A DNA stretch of 64,000 bases, taken from contig CAWAIS010000001.1 of the NCBI GenBank assembly GCA_963782255.1, positions 5,890,001 through 5,954,000 of the forward strand. The letters are read 5' to 3'. Made by a program: the position numbers and the translations under genes. This document shows positions 27,694-37,159 of the stretch, piece by piece. Positions within the stretch are counted from its first letter, which is position 1, and every line of letters starts with the position of its first letter. Below the pieces are notes generated by a model. It had not been told where the DNA came from. It worked only from the letters and a program-made list of their open reading frames with translations, and did not search any database. This stretch comes from Roseiarcus sp963782255. Its GTDB lineage: Bacteria; Pseudomonadota; Alphaproteobacteria; Rhizobiales; Beijerinckiaceae.

Positions 27694-27901
27694 GACCTTG
27701 CTCCAGTATCTGCCCGTTCTCGCGCTTGGCCCGACCGCCGTGCACTTTTTCGCCGCGCAGGGTCAAGCCTTCTGAGGCTGGAGGCTTCGCGCGTTCTTGC
27801 GAACGTTGCTCCTCAAATTCATCTGTCCCTCGAGGACGGCGACGACCGGTTCGCCAAGCGATCCGGCAGACCGGATTCTTCGCCAAGGTCAGGAGAATAA
27901 A

Positions 27902-28156
27902 GTGATTCAGCAATCGGCGATTCAAGCAGCATCCGCGGCCGGCTCGTGCCTCTACATTGGGCAGGATCGTTTCGGACGCTGGGTCGTCAGGGACGCGGAA
28001 TGCCTGTGCGGCGGGCTGTTCGCGAACCAGACTGAGGCGATCCGTTTTGCGATGTACGAATGCCAGCGCCGCCCCCAGCCCGTCATCATGTTGCCGAACG
28101 GCCTCGAACTGGACGGCGCAGAGCCCCTCACTCCGGCTCAGAGGTTTGCCTTTTGA
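27902..28156 (+). CDS. Small conserved hypothetical protein
   Basis: An 84-residue protein starting at GTG 27902 behind a good AGGAGA site. The sequence IGQDRFGRWVVRDAECLCGG, then LFANQTEAIRFAMYEC, looks like a conserved soluble alphaproteobacterial protein. Aromatic and Cys residues are frequent, but no metal site is clear. It has no recognisable operon partner. Confidence 0.55.
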   Translation: MIQQSAIQAASAAGSCLYIGQDRFGRWVVRDAECLCGGLFANQTEAIRFAMYECQRRPQPVIMLPNGLELDGAEPLTPAQRFAF

Positions 28157-28690
28157 ACCGCGCCGCTGCGCGGAACAGGAATAGAATCGACGCTCGACAG
28201 GGCGGAGCGTGTGATTCAGACCATCAACGAAAAGCTGGCGGCCCCATAACGCGCAGGCTCGTTCGGGCGGCAAGATCCGCTTTCCATTATCGGGCGCGCC
28301 GCCAAGGCGCCCGCCCGCCGGCCACGGCGCGGGAAAGGAAACCGCGCCGACGCGAAACCGGGGAGCAGATCCGGCCCCGGGTTTCATCATCGCCAGAGCG
28401 ACCGATCGTCGTCGACAATCCGCATCTCGCCGGTCGCGCGGTCCTCCTGGAAGATGCGAACGGGCGGCGCGGATTGCGCGCGCGGCAGGCGTTCTGGCGG
28501 CGGCCATGCCCCGGCATCGAACGCTAAACGGAAACCACGAGTAAACGATTGCACTGCTGCGGTTGCTCCGCGCAAACTCTCAGTGCGGTCACTTTGGCAC
28601 CGGCGCATCCGCATCCCGCGACAGCGCCTCCCGCGCCGCTTGCCCGCGAGGAAGGAATGGTCATCCGGTTGGGAAATCCGTGCTCGGCAT
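28157..28690. other. Stretch without recognisable genes before the ligase remnant
   Basis: No family can be recognised on either strand in these 530 bases. The downstream ligase lacks its N-terminal 70 or so residues, so a recombination point probably lies near 28690. Frames seen here have no domain signature. Confidence 0.45.
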
Positions 28691-30136
28691 GGCGTCGGAC
28701 CGGGCGACACTGTCGCCATTCTCGCGCCGAATGTGCCGGCGATGTATGAAGCGCACTTCGGCGTGCCCATGACCGGCGCTGTGCTGAACACGTTGAACAT
28801 GCGCCTGGATGCCGAGGGGATTGCCTTCCAGCTCACGCATGGAGAAGCAAAAGTCTTCATCACCGACCGAGAATTCAGCGGCGTCGCGCAACGCGCTTTG
28901 AGCATGCTTGAACACCGCGTTCTGGTGATCGACATAGACGATCCCTTGCACCAGGGCGGTACGCTGATCGGAGCCATAGACTACGAAGCGTTCCTCGACG
29001 AGGGCGACGCCGATTGCAACTGGGTCGGTCCAGGCGACGAATTCGACGCCATCGCCCTCAACTACACGTCCGGCACGACCGGCAATCCCAAGGGCGTCGT
29101 CACTCACCATCGCGGCGCCTATCTCAACGCCGTCTCGCAGATCATCTCCTGGGGAATGCCGGCGCATTCGGTCTACCTCTGGACGCTGCCGATGTTCCAT
29201 TGCAACGGCTGGTGCTTTCCTTGGGCGATGGCGGCGAACGCCGGGATCAATATCTGCCTGCGAAAGATCGACGTGAAGCAGATCTTCGAGGCCATAGAGG
29301 AGCATCACGTCACGCACATGTGCGGCGCGCCCATCGTCTACAACATGCTGATCAACGCGCATGGCGACCTGCAGCGTAAGTCTCAGCACAGGGTCTGCGG
29401 CTACATTGCCGGAGCCGCCCCGCCTGCGGCGACGATCGAAGGCGCAGAGCGCATCGGGTTCGATATTACGCATGTGTATGGACTGACCGAAACCTACGGT
29501 CCCGCGTCGATATGTGCAACGCAGGAAGAATGGGGCTCGCTGCCTCTGGCCGAACGCGCAAGGCTGAAAGCGCGTCAGGGCGTCGCCAGCCCGATGCAGG
29601 AAGCGATGACTGTGCGAGACCCGGCCACCATGGCGCCGGTGCCTGCCGACGGTGAAACCATCGGCGAAATCATGTTCCGCGGCAACATTGTCATGAACGG
29701 CTACTTGAAGAACCCGTCGGCCACCGATGAGGCTTTCGCCGGCGGCTGGCTGCATACTGGTGATCTCGCCGTGATCGAGGCGGACGGATACGTACGCATC
29801 AAGGACCGTTCGAAGGACGTGATCATCTCTGGCGGGGAGAACATTTCCTCGATCGAAGTGGAAGACGTCCTACACCGTCATCCCGCCGTCGATAGCGCGG
29901 CTGTCGTGGCGAAGCCCGATCCAAAATGGGGCGAGGTGCCCTGCGCCTTCATCGAACTGAAGCCGAACGCAACGGTGAGCGAGGCCGAGATACGCCAGTT
30001 CTGCCGGGATCAGATGGCCGGATACAAAGTGCCGAGGCTCGTCGTGTTCGGTCCGATTCCGAAAAACGCCACGGGCAAGGTGCAGAAAGTGCTTCTGCGC
30101 GAGCGCCTCAGGACCATGGGCGAGGCGGCGGCATGA
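28691..30136 (+). pseudogene. Acyl-CoA ligase (AMP-forming), 5'-truncated
   Basis: From HGVGPGDTVAILAPNVPAM onward this is a complete ANL-family ligase: the phosphate-binding loop YTSGTTGNPKGV, the AMP-binding VYGLTETYGP, the hinge WLHTGDLAVIEADGYVRIKD and the C-terminal lysine in PKNATGKVQK. The first 70-75 residues that precede GVGPGDT in homologues are missing. A shorter product could start at ATG 28742 but would lack part of the N-terminal domain. The sequence is of the medium/long-chain acyl-CoA synthetase type. Its stop overlaps the next start (ATGA), so it is paired with an acyl-CoA dehydrogenase for fatty acid or related acid activation. Confidence 0.75.
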
Positions 30137-31918
30137 CCTACGCGGCCCCGCTCGACGAGATGCGCTTTGTCCTCGACCATCTCGCCGGACTTCCGGAGAT
30201 CGCCGCCTTGCCGGGATTCGAAGACGCGCAGCCGGACGTTGTCGAGGCAATCCTGACGGAGGCCGCTAGATTTTCCTCCGAAGTGCTCGCGCCATTAAAC
30301 GCGACCGGCGACCGCCAGGGTTGCCGTTGGGACGCTGGACGCGTCACCACGCCCGATGGCTTCCCGCTGGCCTACCGGCAGTTCATTGACGCTGGTTGGC
30401 ACGCCATGCCAGTCAGCCCCGCCATCGGTGGCCAAGGGATGCCAGCGCTCCTCTCGAGCGCAGTGGCGGAAATGTGGAAATCGGCGAACCTCGCCTTCTC
30501 GCTTTGTCAGATGCTGACAATCGGCGCGGTCGAGGCGCTGGCGCATCACGCGTCAGATGACCTCCAGGCGCGATTCCTGCCGAAAATGGTGGCGGGCGAG
30601 TGGACCGGAACGATGAACCTTACGGAACCGCAGGCGGGCTCCGACCTTTCCGCCGTGCGCACCCGTGCCGAGCCGGACGGCGAGCACTACCGCCTGTTCG
30701 GCTCGAAGATCTTCATCACCTGGGGCGAACATGACGTCGCCGAGAACATCATCCATCTCGTGCTCGCGAGATTGCCCGACGCGCCCGCGGGCACGCGCGG
30801 GATCTCGCTCTTCGTCGCGCCCAAATTCCTGGTCGCTCCCGACGGCAGCCTGGGCGCGCGCAACGATCTCACCTGCGTCTCAATCGAACACAAGCTGGGC
30901 ATACACGCCTCCCCGACGGCCGTCATGTCCTATGGGGACAAGGAGGGCGCGATCGCCTACCTCATTGGCGAGCCCAACCACGGCTTGGAATACATGTTCA
31001 CCATGATGAAACCACGCCAGACTGAATGTGGGCCTTGAGGGCGTGGCCGTCGCGGAGGCGGCCTACCAGAAGGCCGTCGCCTACGCACGCACCCGCGTTC
31101 AGGGCAAGCCGATCGGCGGCAGCGAGCGGGCAACGATCATCCATCATCCGGATGTGCGGCGCATGCTCATGGACATGAAAGCGCGCACCGAGGCCATGCG
31201 CTCGCTCGCCTACGTCACCGCCGCCTGCATGGATCGCGCCCGGCATCACCCCGACCCCGTCGAGCGGTGTCGCAGCCAGGGCCGTGTGGAGTTCCTGACG
31301 CCGGTCGTCAAAGGCTGGTCCACAGAGACCTCGATCAACATCGCCTCGACCGGCATCCAGGTGCACGGCGGCATGGGCTATGTCGAGGAGACCGGAGCGG
31401 CGCAATATTTCCGCGACGCACGCATCACTACGATCTACGAGGGCACGACCGGGATTCAGGCGATCGACCTGATCGGGCGCAAGCTCATTCGCGACAACGG
31501 CGCCAATGCGGCGGCGCTGATCAGCGACATAGGGGCGGAAGTGGCGGCGCTTGCGCCCACGAACGATCCCGATCTTTCGGCGATAGGATCCGCTTTGAAG
31601 ACGGGCTTGAAATCTTTCCGAGAGGCAACCGACTGGCTCCTTGCGAACCACGACAGAAACCCGCGCGAAGCTGCTGCCGGCGCAGTGCCTTACCTCAAGC
31701 TGACGGGTGTGGTCGCCGGCGGGTGGCAGATGGCGCGGGCTGCGCGGATTGCCCGGGATTTGACGCAGGCTGGAGAAAGCGACGGCGCATTCCTGAGGGG
31801 CAAGATCTCGACGTCCCGCTTCTACGCCGAGCACGTGGTGCCGGAGGCTGAGGCGTGGCGCGTCGAAATTACCGCCGGCGCCGCTTCGACTTTGGCGCTC
31901 GTGGACGCATCGTTCTAG
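30133..31918 (+). pseudogene. Acyl-CoA dehydrogenase (long form), one-base insertion
   Basis: The product resembles the roughly 595-residue acyl-CoA dehydrogenases of the DmdC/FadE type with an extra C-terminal domain. Visible motifs are MNLTEPQAGSDLSAVRTRA, GSKIFITWGEHD, and in the second half INIASTGIQVHGGMGYVEE and ARITTIYEGTTGIQAIDLI (catalytic Glu region). The frame breaks at an AAA run 31009-31011; removing one A gives MMNHARLNVGLEGVAVAEAA. The first frame stops at 31038 and the rest continues to 31918. The gene starts inside the ligase stop codon. Confidence 0.85.
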
Positions 31919-31979
31919 GCCGGTTCTCCCTGTTTCGAATGGGATCCAGTCTCAGTTTGGCGGCGACAGGAGACAGTCG

Positions 31980-34073
31980 GTGGTCCACAACACTGCTCGC
32001 ATGGACAGCAAGCGCCTCGCGACGATCGGTGAGCGCGACCCGGAGGCGGCTACCGTGCCCGAGCTGCGCGCCAAGCGGAAGCGCACGACCGGATCTGCCG
32101 AAGCGGCTCCGACCGCGTTGTTGCAAGCAGATCCGCCCAAGGCAGCCAAGGCAACTCCGCCCGAGCCTCGCTCGTCGCCGCCACAATTGACGGCCGCGCC
32201 GCTTTCCGCGAACGACGCCAAACCCTCCGGACAAGCCGCGTCGCCGACGCCGCCCGCCCGCCCCGCCGCGGCAGGCGAAAATGACGGCCTCACACGCCAA
32301 TTTCCAATTCCCGACGCGGAAGCGCTCACCCGCAACATTGGTCAGGCGATAGAGCAGGGCGGCGAGGTGCTGGCCGCGTATTTGAGGTCGCGGGAGACGG
32401 GCGAGATCAAGATGAACCTCGCCGACGATCGCGGCGAAATGATGCGGTCGATCGGGCAGCTCGGCCAGTACTACATGTTCGACCCCCTGTCGGCGTTCGA
32501 GGCGCAAACCGCGCTGACGATGCAGTTCATCAATCTCTGGGCCTCGACGCTGCAGCGCTTCCTAGGCGCGTCGGCGGCGCTGGTCGCCACGCCGGGGCGC
32601 TCGGACAAGCGGTTCTCCGACGCGGAATGGCGCGACAATCCGTACTTCGATTTCATCAAGCAGGCCTATCTGCTGACCACGCACTGGGCGGACGATCTCA
32701 TCACCCGCGCCGACGAAATGGATCCGCATGAGCGCGACAAGGCGCAGTTTTATTTGCGGCAAGTTTCCGCGGCGCTCTCGCCCTCGAACTTCGTTGGAAC
32801 GAATCCCGAGCTCCTTCGCATGACGCTTCAGGAGAGCGGCGAAAACCTCGTGCGTGGCCTCAAGATGATGGCCGAGGACATCGAGGTCGGCAAGGGCAAC
32901 TTGCGCATCCGCCAGGTCGACGCGCGGGCCTTCCAGCTCGGCGTCAATATGGCGACCACGCCCGGCAAGGTGATCTTCCGCAATGAGCTCATCGAGCTCA
33001 TCCAATACGAACCGACGACGCCCGACGTGTACAAACGGCCGCTGCTCATCATCCCGCCCTGGATCAACAAGTTTTACATCCTCGACCTCAACCCGGAGAA
33101 GTCGTTCATCCGTTGGGCGGTCGCGCAAGGTCTGACGGTGTTCGTCATTTCATGGGTCAACCCGGACGAGCGCCTCGCCGAAAAAGGGTTCGAAGCCTAT
33201 ATGCGCGAGGGCATTCTAACCGCCCTCGGCTGCGTCGAAGAGGCGACCGGCGAGCGCGACGTCACTGCTATCGGCTATTGCGTCGGCGGAACACTGCTTG
33301 CGGCGACGCTCGCCTACATGGCTGCGGTCGGCGACGACCGCGTCCAAAGCGCGACTTTCTTCACAACACAGATCGACTTCGCCGACGCGGGCGATCTGAA
33401 GGTCTTCGTCGACGCCGAACAGTTGAGAGAAGTCGAAGAAAAAATGGTCGAGCACGGCTATCTCGAGGGCTCGTCCATGGCGCAAGCCTTCAACATGCTC
33501 AGGCCGAACGACCTGATCTGGTCGTACTACGTCAACAATTATCTCAAGGGCAAAGAGCCAATGCCCTTCGATCTCCTGGTGTGGAACTCCAACTCGACCC
33601 GCATGCCGGCGGCGAACCACAGGTTCTATCTCCGCCACTGCTATTTCCAGAACGATCTTTCAAACGGGCGAATGGTTCTGAGCGGCAAGACGCTCGATCT
33701 CAAGAAGGTGACGATCCCGATCTACGAGCTGGCGAGCAAGGAGGACCATATCGCCCCGGCCCGCTCGGTCTTCACCGGCGCCAAGTGCTTCGGCGGTCCG
33801 GTGCGCTATGTGATGGCCGGCTCAGGCCACATCGCCGGCGTCGTCAATCCTCCGGCCAAGCCGAAGTATCAGTTCTGGAGCGACGGCCAACCCAAGGGTG
33901 ATTTCGCATCCTGGGTCGCGGCGGCCAAGGAGACGCCGGGCTCCTGGTGGCCCGACTGGGTCCAGTGGGTCACGTCGCAGGCGCCCGAGAAAGTCCCCGC
34001 CCGCAGGCCTGGCGAGGGCAAGCTGAAAGCCATTGGCGACGCACCGGGGGACTACGTGCGGGTGAAAGCGTAG
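31980..34073 (+). CDS. phaC: Class I poly-(R)-hydroxyalkanoate synthase PhaC
   Basis: PhaC polymerises (R)-3-hydroxyacyl-CoA into PHB on the granule surface. The lipase-box variant GYCVGGTLLA holds the nucleophilic Cys near residue 433; the Asp (ELASKEDHIAP) and His (MAGSGHIAGVVNPP) of the triad follow. The N-terminal PhaC domain begins near residue 125 (YFDFIKQAYLLTTHWADDL lies in it). At 697 residues it is about 100 longer than usual because of a Pro/Ala-rich, low-complexity head (residues 20-95). GTG 31980 follows AGGAGA at a good distance; ATG 32001 is the alternative. The phasin gene lies 211 bases downstream. Confidence 0.95.
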   Translation: MVHNTARMDSKRLATIGERDPEAATVPELRAKRKRTTGSAEAAPTALLQADPPKAAKATPPEPRSSPPQLTAAPLSANDAKPSGQAASPTPPARPAAAGENDGLTRQFPIPDAEALTRNIGQAIEQGGEVLAAYLRSRETGEIKMNLADDRGEMMRSIGQLGQYYMFDPLSAFEAQTALTMQFINLWASTLQRFLGASAALVATPGRSDKRFSDAEWRDNPYFDFIKQAYLLTTHWADDLITRADEMDPHERDKAQFYLRQVSAALSPSNFVGTNPELLRMTLQESGENLVRGLKMMAEDIEVGKGNLRIRQVDARAFQLGVNMATTPGKVIFRNELIELIQYEPTTPDVYKRPLLIIPPWINKFYILDLNPEKSFIRWAVAQGLTVFVISWVNPDERLAEKGFEAYMREGILTALGCVEEATGERDVTAIGYCVGGTLLAATLAYMAAVGDDRVQSATFFTTQIDFADAGDLKVFVDAEQLREVEEKMVEHGYLEGSSMAQAFNMLRPNDLIWSYYVNNYLKGKEPMPFDLLVWNSNSTRMPAANHRFYLRHCYFQNDLSNGRMVLSGKTLDLKKVTIPIYELASKEDHIAPARSVFTGAKCFGGPVRYVMAGSGHIAGVVNPPAKPKYQFWSDGQPKGDFASWVAAAKETPGSWWPDWVQWVTSQAPEKVPARRPGEGKLKAIGDAPGDYVRVKA

Positions 34074-34284
34074 TTTGAAGACAGAATCGGCATGCTTGGC
34101 CAAAGATGTCGACGCCGCCGACGCGACCAAGATCACTTGCATCGCTGAGCATCGCCAAAACGCCTGCTCCCGGCGTCGCGCATCGGGAGTAGGTGATTTC
34201 CAACTCTTGCAGCCATTTGGCGGCAGGTTACCGTCGAGGATCGAAACAGGACCTCATACTTCAAGGATATAAGGATATTCAGCC

Positions 34285-34677
34285 ATGGCCAACCCGATCG
34301 TTGAGAACATCGCCAAAACCAATGCCGACGCGCTATCCAAGAACAGCCGGGCCGCAGAGACCATCATGAAAGGCGGCGCCGACGCTCTGACCGAAAGCGG
34401 CAATGCCTCGAGAGCAGCTGTTCAGGAGTTGACCCGGGCGTATCAGGAATTGGCGACAAAAAACGTCAAGAATCTGACTGCTTCGGTCCGGGCTCTATCG
34501 GCCGTTAAGAGCCCCACGGAGTTCATCGAATTGCAGCAGAAGCTGATCAAGGACGGCGTCGAAGCCGCTGTCAGCGATAGCCGCCACATAGCCCAATTGA
34601 CGACTTCCGTGTTTACTGCCGCTTTCGCTCCAGTGAAAAAGCAGATCGAAGCGGTGCAGAAGAGCGCACATGCTTAG
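34285..34677 (+). CDS. Phasin family protein
   Basis: This 130-residue, Ala-rich helical protein has the phasin_2 pattern: AAVQELTRAYQELATKNVKN, LSAVKSPTEFIELQQKLIK, and FTAAFAPVKKQIEAVQKSA. Phasins coat PHB granules and control their size and number. It is amphipathic without signal peptide or membrane segment. The ATG at 34285 has a weak AAGGATA site. The position behind phaC supports the role. Confidence 0.9.
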   Translation: MANPIVENIAKTNADALSKNSRAAETIMKGGADALTESGNASRAAVQELTRAYQELATKNVKNLTASVRALSAVKSPTEFIELQQKLIKDGVEAAVSDSRHIAQLTTSVFTAAFAPVKKQIEAVQKSAHA

Positions 34678-34887
34678 GTCTGAAGTTTCGCGAGCTTGTC
34701 TTCGGTGACCCCGACGTTGGCGTCAGGCGGCCGCCGTAAGCGTCGGACGATCGCGGTCGTCCGACGTATTGCTTGAGCCAGGATCGCTCGTTCTCTTTTC
34801 GTGAGCTACTCCGTGGATGCGGTGCCGCTCAAAGGCCCTCAGCTCCTCATCCATCAATACAATTTTTTGGGTGTAGACGCGCGCCAG
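34678..34887. other. Intergenic stretch after the phasin gene
   Basis: No gene or clear terminator is recognised between the phasin stop and the convergent SPOR gene. A CGTCGGACGATCG/CGGTCGTCCGACG inverted repeat (about 34740-34765) may be a bidirectional terminator, but no strong T-run follows. Confidence 0.4.
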
Positions 34888-35859
34888 TTAGCGAGCCACG
34901 AAGCAGCTGCCACCGTCGTCCTTTAGTCTTGCGCAAAGAGCTGAGGCGTCGGCCTTGGACAAGTCGACGACACGCAAACGATAGACCGTCACCCCATCGA
35001 CGATGGCCTTGTGCACGCCGATGTTCAATCCCTTGAGCGTCGACGCATACCGAGTGCCGAGTCGCCTAAGATCGCTCTTGGCCTCGGTCTCTGATCTTGG
35101 CGCAGCCAATTGGACCGCCCAGCCCGCCAACGCGGAGACCGAGTCGGTCTGGGTCGAGGGCGGGCTCCTCTCGCCAAACAGGCCACCGAAGGTGTGCAGC
35201 ATACGGTTGAAGGACATCCGGGCGGCTTCACCGGGCGTCTCAGCCAAGAATGGCTGGTTGCCTGTGTCGGTGAGAATGGCGTGGTCGGTCGCCTCCCTGT
35301 TTGCGACCACAACCTCGGACGGAGACCTCGCAGGAGGATATTTCGTCGGCGAATCGGACTTGACGGATCGCTTGATCCCAAGAGCGTCATTCATCGCCAC
35401 TGGCCCGGACATGGCGGCCCGTCTCGGCGCGTCGGCTAGAGATGAAGGTTCTACCGAGATTGGCGTCGCGATCGGCGCGCCGTCCGGCCGCAAAGTTACG
35501 GTCCGAACTGGATTAGTATCGGGAGATTGAGCCGACGGCAGCGTAGCCTGCGCGCCCAAGCTCGACTTCTCGGCCTTTGGCGTGACTGGCGGCGCTGTCG
35601 ACAGGACAGCCTCTTGCGGGACCGCCCTCCCTTCTGGCTGTGACCCGAGCGACATGTGCGTCTTGGGCTCGGCCGATTGCTCCTTGACGACCCGCGTCGA
35701 CTGCAAGCCCTCCTTGCTGAAAGGAGCGACGTCGTCTGATGCCGTCGTGGTCTTGCCGCCGGGAGGTTGTCCCGTGTCATCACCGTCGACGGCCGCTACG
35801 ACAGGCAGCCCATTCGGCGGCCGTGAACCACCCTTCCTCGAGGTCGAGGGCGCACCCAC
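34888..35859 (-). CDS. SPOR-domain protein, probably 5'-truncated
   Basis: The C-terminal 80 residues form a SPOR domain (WAVQLAAPRSETEAKSDLRR ... YRLRVVDLSKADASALCARL), which binds denuded septal peptidoglycan. The preceding 230 residues are Pro/Ser/Thr-rich linker. A membrane anchor normally precedes the linker, but the frame ends near 35859 without one, exactly where the sequence turns into the end of an acetaldehyde dehydrogenase gene read the other way. The true N-terminus was therefore probably lost in a recombination near 35826, and the protein may be mislocalised. Confidence 0.65.
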   Translation of the reverse strand: MGAPSTSRKGGSRPPNGLPVVAAVDGDDTGQPPGGKTTTASDDVAPFSKEGLQSTRVVKEQSAEPKTHMSLGSQPEGRAVPQEAVLSTAPPVTPKAEKSSLGAQATLPSAQSPDTNPVRTVTLRPDGAPIATPISVEPSSLADAPRRAAMSGPVAMNDALGIKRSVKSDSPTKYPPARSPSEVVVANREATDHAILTDTGNQPFLAETPGEAARMSFNRMLHTFGGLFGERSPPSTQTDSVSALAGWAVQLAAPRSETEAKSDLRRLGTRYASTLKGLNIGVHKAIVDGVTVYRLRVVDLSKADASALCARLKDDGGSCFVAR

Positions 35860-35961
35860 TACCTGCCGGCCTACGCCGGCAATCTCGACATCATGACGTC
35901 GACGGCCCTGACGACCGCCGACCGGTGGGCGGCCAAGCAGTTGCAGAAGGAGGCCGCGTGA
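35832..35961 (+). pseudogene. C-terminal remnant of acylating acetaldehyde dehydrogenase
   Basis: The last 40 codons read FLEVEGA, then (after adding one base near 35853) THYLPAYAGNLDIMTSTAL, matching the C-terminus of DmpF/MhpF/BphJ-type enzymes that convert acetaldehyde to acetyl-CoA. The stop TGA 35959-35961 overlaps the aldolase ATG by one base, the usual arrangement of the channelling pair. The NAD-binding and catalytic Cys parts are missing. Confidence 0.75.
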
Positions 35962-37010
35962 TGGCCCGCAAGAACAAGAACAAACTCTACGTCCAGGACG
36001 TCACGCTGCGCGATGGCATGCATTCGATCCGCCACCAGTACCATCTGGAGACGGTGCGCGAGGTTGCGCGCGCGCTCGACCGCGCCCATGTCGACGCGAT
36101 CGAGATCTGCCACGGCGACGTCATCACCGGCTCGACGTTCAATTACGGCTTCGGGGCGCATGACGACGGCGAGTGGATCGAGACGGTCGCGGCGGAATGC
36201 AAACATGCGCGCGTCGCGGTGCTGCTGATTCCCGGCATCGGCACGGTGCATGATCTGAAGGGCGCCTACGACCGGGGCGCGCGCAGCGTGCGCATCGCGA
36301 CGCATTGCACGGAGGCGGATGTCTCCAGGCAGCGTATCGAGGCGGCGCTGAAGCTCGGCATGGACACGGTCGGCTTCCTGATGATGGCGCATATGGCGCC
36401 GACGGCGAAGCTGGTCGAACAGGCCAAGCTGATGGAGAGCTACGGCGCCGAATGCGTCTATGCGACGGATTCGGCGGGCGCGCTGCTGCCGGCGCAATAC
36501 GCCGAGCGCGTGACAGCGTTCCGTCAGGCGCTAAGGCCGGAGACGGAGATCGGCGTCCACACGCATCGCAATCTGACGATGGGCGTCGCCAATGCGGTGG
36601 CGGGGATCGAGGCGGGAGCGGTGCGCGTCGACGCCTCGCTCGCGGGCATGGGCGCGGGCGCGGGCAATGCGCCGATCGAGGCGCTGATCGCCGTGCTCGA
36701 GCGGATGGGAATCGAGACGGGCTGCGATCTGCATGGCCTGATGGACGCGGCGGACGATCTCGTGCGGCCCTTGCAGGACCGGCCGGTGCGGGTCGACCGC
36801 GAGAGCCTCTCGCTCGGCTTCGCCGGCGTCTATTCGAGCTTCCTGCGCCACGCCGAGAACGCCTCCAAGCTCTATGGCGTGGACACGCGCGACATTCTCA
36901 CCGAACTCGGCCGCCGCCGCATGGTGGGCGGGCAGGAGGACATGATCGTCGACGTCGCGCTCGACATTCTCAAGCAACGCGAACATGGCGCGGTAGAAGC
37001 TGCGCGTTGA
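35961..37010 (+). CDS. dmpG: 4-hydroxy-2-oxovalerate aldolase (DmpG/MhpE type)
   Basis: The 349-residue enzyme cleaves 4-hydroxy-2-oxovalerate to pyruvate and acetaldehyde at the end of meta-cleavage pathways. It has the HMGL-like barrel with LYVQDVTLRDGMHSIRHQY (catalytic Arg and Asp), the metal-binding GVHTHRNLTMGVANAVAG and the C-terminal DmpG communication domain (SSFLRHAENASKLYGVDTR). It normally forms a channelling complex with acetaldehyde dehydrogenase, whose gene is only a remnant here. The start overlaps that gene's stop (TGATG). The frame is intact. Confidence 0.92.
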   Translation: MARKNKNKLYVQDVTLRDGMHSIRHQYHLETVREVARALDRAHVDAIEICHGDVITGSTFNYGFGAHDDGEWIETVAAECKHARVAVLLIPGIGTVHDLKGAYDRGARSVRIATHCTEADVSRQRIEAALKLGMDTVGFLMMAHMAPTAKLVEQAKLMESYGAECVYATDSAGALLPAQYAERVTAFRQALRPETEIGVHTHRNLTMGVANAVAGIEAGAVRVDASLAGMGAGAGNAPIEALIAVLERMGIETGCDLHGLMDAADDLVRPLQDRPVRVDRESLSLGFAGVYSSFLRHAENASKLYGVDTRDILTELGRRRMVGGQEDMIVDVALDILKQREHGAVEAAR

Positions 37011-37159
37011 CGTCTCGTTCTGCGCGGTGAGCCCATCCGGCTTCTATTTCGAGCTCGGCTGGAGTTCTGACGGCGACGACGAGAGCGAGTCCTGGCCGCA
37101 CGTGACCGATGAGGGCATCAGCGCTGGACGCGCGGCGACAAGCGCCGATGGTCAAGAGA
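37011..37159. other. Convergent gap between aldolase and quinone oxidoreductase
   Basis: About 150 bases between two convergent genes. Nothing recognisable and no strong terminator hairpin was seen. Confidence 0.4.
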
